Source of the DNA: Yinghuangia elevatio
Lineage (GTDB): Bacteria > Actinomycetota > Actinomycetes > Streptomycetales > Streptomycetaceae
Direction: 5' to 3'
Assembly (NCBI RefSeq): GCF_040649515.1
Contig: NZ_JBEZFP010000136.1
Span: 1-24,499 of the forward strand
Length of the DNA stretch: 24,499 nucleotides
Each line of letters opens with the position of its first letter. The stretch's first letter is position 1. Made by a program: the position numbers and the translations under genes. The notes beneath the pieces are model-generated. The model worked only from the letters and a program-made list of their open reading frames with translations, searched no databases and was not told the DNA's origin. Shown piece after piece: positions 22,677 to 24,499 of this stretch.

Positions 22677-23408
22677 GTGAGCATTCTGGTCGTCTCCGGG
22701 ACCGACACCGGTGTGGGCAAGACAGTCGTGACCGCGGCGGTCGCGGCGCTGGCCGCGACACGCGGCTCCTCGGTCGCCGTCGTCAAGGCCGCGCAGACCG
22801 GCGTCGCACCCGACGAGCCGGGCGACCTCGACGACATCGGGCGCCTCGCGGGCGTGACCGACCTGCACGAGTACGCGCGCTTCACCGACGCGCTCTCACC
22901 CGCCGCCGCCGCCCGCCTGAGCGGCCGACAGCCGGTCAACCTGTACGAGGTCGTGGCGACCGTACGCGAACTCGCCGAGACCCGCCGCCTCGTCGTCGTC
23001 GAGGGCGCGGGCGGGCTCCTGGTCCGCTTCGACGAGGAGGGCACCACCATCGCCGACCTCGCCCACACCCTCGGCGCCCCGGTCCTCGTGGTGGCCCGCC
23101 CCGACCTCGGGACGCTCGGCCACACCGCGCTGACCCTGGAGGCGATGGCGCACCGCGGCATCGACCTCGCGGGCGTGGTGATCGGTTCCTGGCCCGACAC
23201 GCCCGACCTGGCCATGCGCAGCAACATCCGCGATCTGGAGACCCTGGCGGCCCGTCCGCTGGCCGGTGCCATCGGTGCCGGGGCGGGCGCGCTGCATCCC
23301 GCCGAGTTCCTGGGGGCGGCCCGCTCGGGTCTGGCTCCAGCGCTGGGCGGTACCTTCGACCCGGGCGCGTTCCGTGCCGCCCACGATCCAGCGCGAGGTG
23401 AACGGTGA
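22677..23408 (+). CDS. bioD: Dethiobiotin synthetase (biotin synthesis)
   Basis: A 243-residue ATP-dependent carboxylase that closes the ureido ring of 7,8-diaminopelargonic acid with CO2 to give dethiobiotin. The P-loop is GTDTGVGKT at 8-16 with Lys15. KAAQTG near 37-42 is the substrate-lysine region, and VVEGAGGLLV is the Mg-binding motif (Glu in EGAGG). Length is normal. Start GTG at 22677 has no ribosome site; a -10-like TAGGCT ends seven bases before it, so the message is probably leaderless. Its TGA overlaps the bioB start (GTGA), so the two are coupled. The substrate-making BioA is not in this window and may follow bioB or lie elsewhere. Confidence 0.93.
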   Translation: MSILVVSGTDTGVGKTVVTAAVAALAATRGSSVAVVKAAQTGVAPDEPGDLDDIGRLAGVTDLHEYARFTDALSPAAAARLSGRQPVNLYEVVATVRELAETRRLVVVEGAGGLLVRFDEEGTTIADLAHTLGAPVLVVARPDLGTLGHTALTLEAMAHRGIDLAGVVIGSWPDTPDLAMRSNIRDLETLAARPLAGAIGAGAGALHPAEFLGAARSGLAPALGGTFDPGAFRAAHDPARGER

Positions 23409-24454
23409 CGGAAACGCTCGATGTGACGAACCACGGCGCCCGGGACGACAGCCCGGCGGACGGCGACATCCTCGCCGTCGCGCGCGAGCAGGTGCTCGAG
23501 CAGGGCCGCGGACTCACCGCGGACCAGGTGCTCGAGGTGCTCGGCCTGCCCGACGAGCGCCTCGAGGAGCTGCTGCAGCTCGCCCACGAGGTCCGGATGC
23601 GGCACTGCGGCCCCGAGGTCGAGGTCGAGGGCATCGTGTCGGTCAAGACCGGCGGCTGTCCCGAGGACTGCCATTTCTGCTCGCAGTCCGGCCTGTTCCC
23701 GTCGCCGGTGCGCGCCGCGTGGCTCGACATCCCGTCGCTGGTCAAGGCCGCCGAGGAGACCGCGGCGACGGGTGCGACCGAGTTCTGCATCGTGGCCGCC
23801 GTACGCGGGCCCGACAAGCGCCTCATGGACCAGATGCGCGAGGGCGTCAAGGCCATCCGCGAGGCCGTCGACATCAACATCGCCGCGTCGCTCGGCATGC
23901 TGACGCAGGAGCAGGTCGACGAGCTCGCCGAGATGGGCATCCACCGCTACAACCACAACCTGGAGACCGCCCGCTCCTACTTCCCCAACGTCGTCACGAC
24001 GCACTCGTGGGAAGAGCGCTGGGACACCCTGCGCATGGTGCGCGCGGCCGGCATGGAGGTCTGCTGCGGCGGCATCGTCGGCATGGGCGAGACCGCCGAG
24101 CAGCGCGCCGAGTTCGCCGGGCAACTGGCCGAGCTGGAGCCCGACGAGGTGCCCCTCAACTTCCTCAACCCGCGTCCCGGCACGCCCTTCGAGGAGCAGA
24201 CGGTCATCGAGCCGCGCGAGGCGCTGAAGATCATCGGCGCGTTCCGGCTGGCCCTGCCGCGCACCATCCTGCGGTACGCGGGCGGGCGCGAGATCGCCCT
24301 CGGCGACCTGGGCACCGAGCAGGGGCTGCTGGGCGGCATCAACGCCGTCATCGTCGGCAACTACCTGACGACGCTCGGCCGCAAGCCGGAATCGGATTTG
24401 GAGCTGCTGGCCGACCTGCAGATGCCGGTGAAGGCGCTCAACCAGACGCTGTAG
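23405..24454 (+). CDS. bioB: Biotin synthase (radical SAM)
   Basis: A 349-residue radical-SAM enzyme that inserts sulfur into dethiobiotin to form biotin. The SAM-cluster motif CPEDCHFC gives Cys85, Cys89 and Cys92 for the [4Fe-4S] cluster. Later conserved blocks include YNHNLET, GGIVGMGET and FLNPRPGTPFE, matching the actinobacterial BioB subgroup. Residues 1-30 form a variable tail. The GTG start overlaps the bioD stop by four bases. The gene is complete; only 45 bases of window remain after its TAG, so the next gene cannot be seen. Confidence 0.95.
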   Translation: MTETLDVTNHGARDDSPADGDILAVAREQVLEQGRGLTADQVLEVLGLPDERLEELLQLAHEVRMRHCGPEVEVEGIVSVKTGGCPEDCHFCSQSGLFPSPVRAAWLDIPSLVKAAEETAATGATEFCIVAAVRGPDKRLMDQMREGVKAIREAVDINIAASLGMLTQEQVDELAEMGIHRYNHNLETARSYFPNVVTTHSWEERWDTLRMVRAAGMEVCCGGIVGMGETAEQRAEFAGQLAELEPDEVPLNFLNPRPGTPFEEQTVIEPREALKIIGAFRLALPRTILRYAGGREIALGDLGTEQGLLGGINAVIVGNYLTTLGRKPESDLELLADLQMPVKALNQTL

Positions 24455-24499
24455 GTGCCGCGGCACGGCACCCGGAACGGGCGGGGCCGGTACGAGGGC

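Noticed and set aside
22247..23401. 384-residue frame overlapping bioD
   Set aside because: It is Arg-rich and runs out of frame over bioD, which has clear motifs.
1..24499. tRNA, rRNA, CRISPR array, transposase, integrase or attachment site
   Set aside because: None seen: no regularly spaced identical repeats, no cloverleaf-like conserved tRNA sequence and no transposase or recombinase motif in the frames examined.

Overview
This is high-GC actinobacterial DNA with strong GC bias at third codon positions, frequent GTG starts and GTGA stop/start overlaps. Gene content and order match the conserved chromosomal core of Streptomycetaceae. From memory, the order corresponds to the Streptomyces coelicolor dasR-sigH neighbourhood (about SCO5231-SCO5244), read from sigH at the left end to dasR at the right, with genes inserted between. 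The genus cannot be fixed from this window. The insertions and the divergent DasA suggest a relative of Streptomyces rather than S. coelicolor itself.

Left block (1-6.1 kb): a strong hairpin and a decayed DUF1254/DUF1214 pseudogene come first. Next is the stress/development operon rshA-sigH (anti-sigma factor and sigma factor), with palindromic sites upstream, one resembling a BldD operator. A 23-bp hairpin separates it from a convergent small membrane protein. A diacylglycerol-kinase-family lipid kinase, wblE (the WhiB1-type Fe-S regulator) and a PdtaS-type sensor kinase follow. The wblE/kinase adjacency is also seen as whiB1-pdtaS in mycobacteria.

Middle block (6.1-15 kb): a G-rich repeated intergenic stretch with two DnaA-box-like sequences leads into bioF (biotin synthesis). 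nagA (N-acetylglucosamine-6-phosphate deacetylase) follows, behind two DasR-type operators and a 15-bp hairpin. Then come a translationally coupled acyltransferase pair resembling ornithine-lipid synthesis genes (olsB-olsA), a short-chain dehydrogenase, an aldo/keto reductase and a divergent LysR regulator. This stretch carries several short tandem repeats and looks like accessory DNA set into the core locus.

Right block (15-24.5 kb): the chitin/aminosugar system runs dasA-dasB-dasC-nagZ and then a two-SIS-domain sugar-phosphate enzyme, all on the minus strand. dasR (GntR/UTRA repressor) diverges from dasA across two DasR-type operators. Proposed flow: DasABC imports chitin oligomers, NagZ cuts them to GlcNAc, GlcNAc is phosphorylated by a kinase encoded elsewhere, NagA deacetylates GlcNAc-6-P, and the SIS protein probably deaminates GlcN-6-P as a NagB-II-type enzyme. 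GlcN-6-P and related signals release DasR. No ABC ATPase is encoded here, as expected if a shared MsiK-type ATPase serves the importer. The window ends with bioD-bioB, so biotin genes flank the aminosugar block on both sides. bioA is not in the window.

I found no tRNA, rRNA, CRISPR array, transposase or integrase. Most of the window is recognisable core actinobacterial biology. The less ordinary items are the SIS-type enzyme, paired DasR operators at two loci, the hairpin in the nagA leader, unexplained palindromes before sigH, bioF and bioD, and the split biotin genes. I did not see a clearly new multi-gene system.
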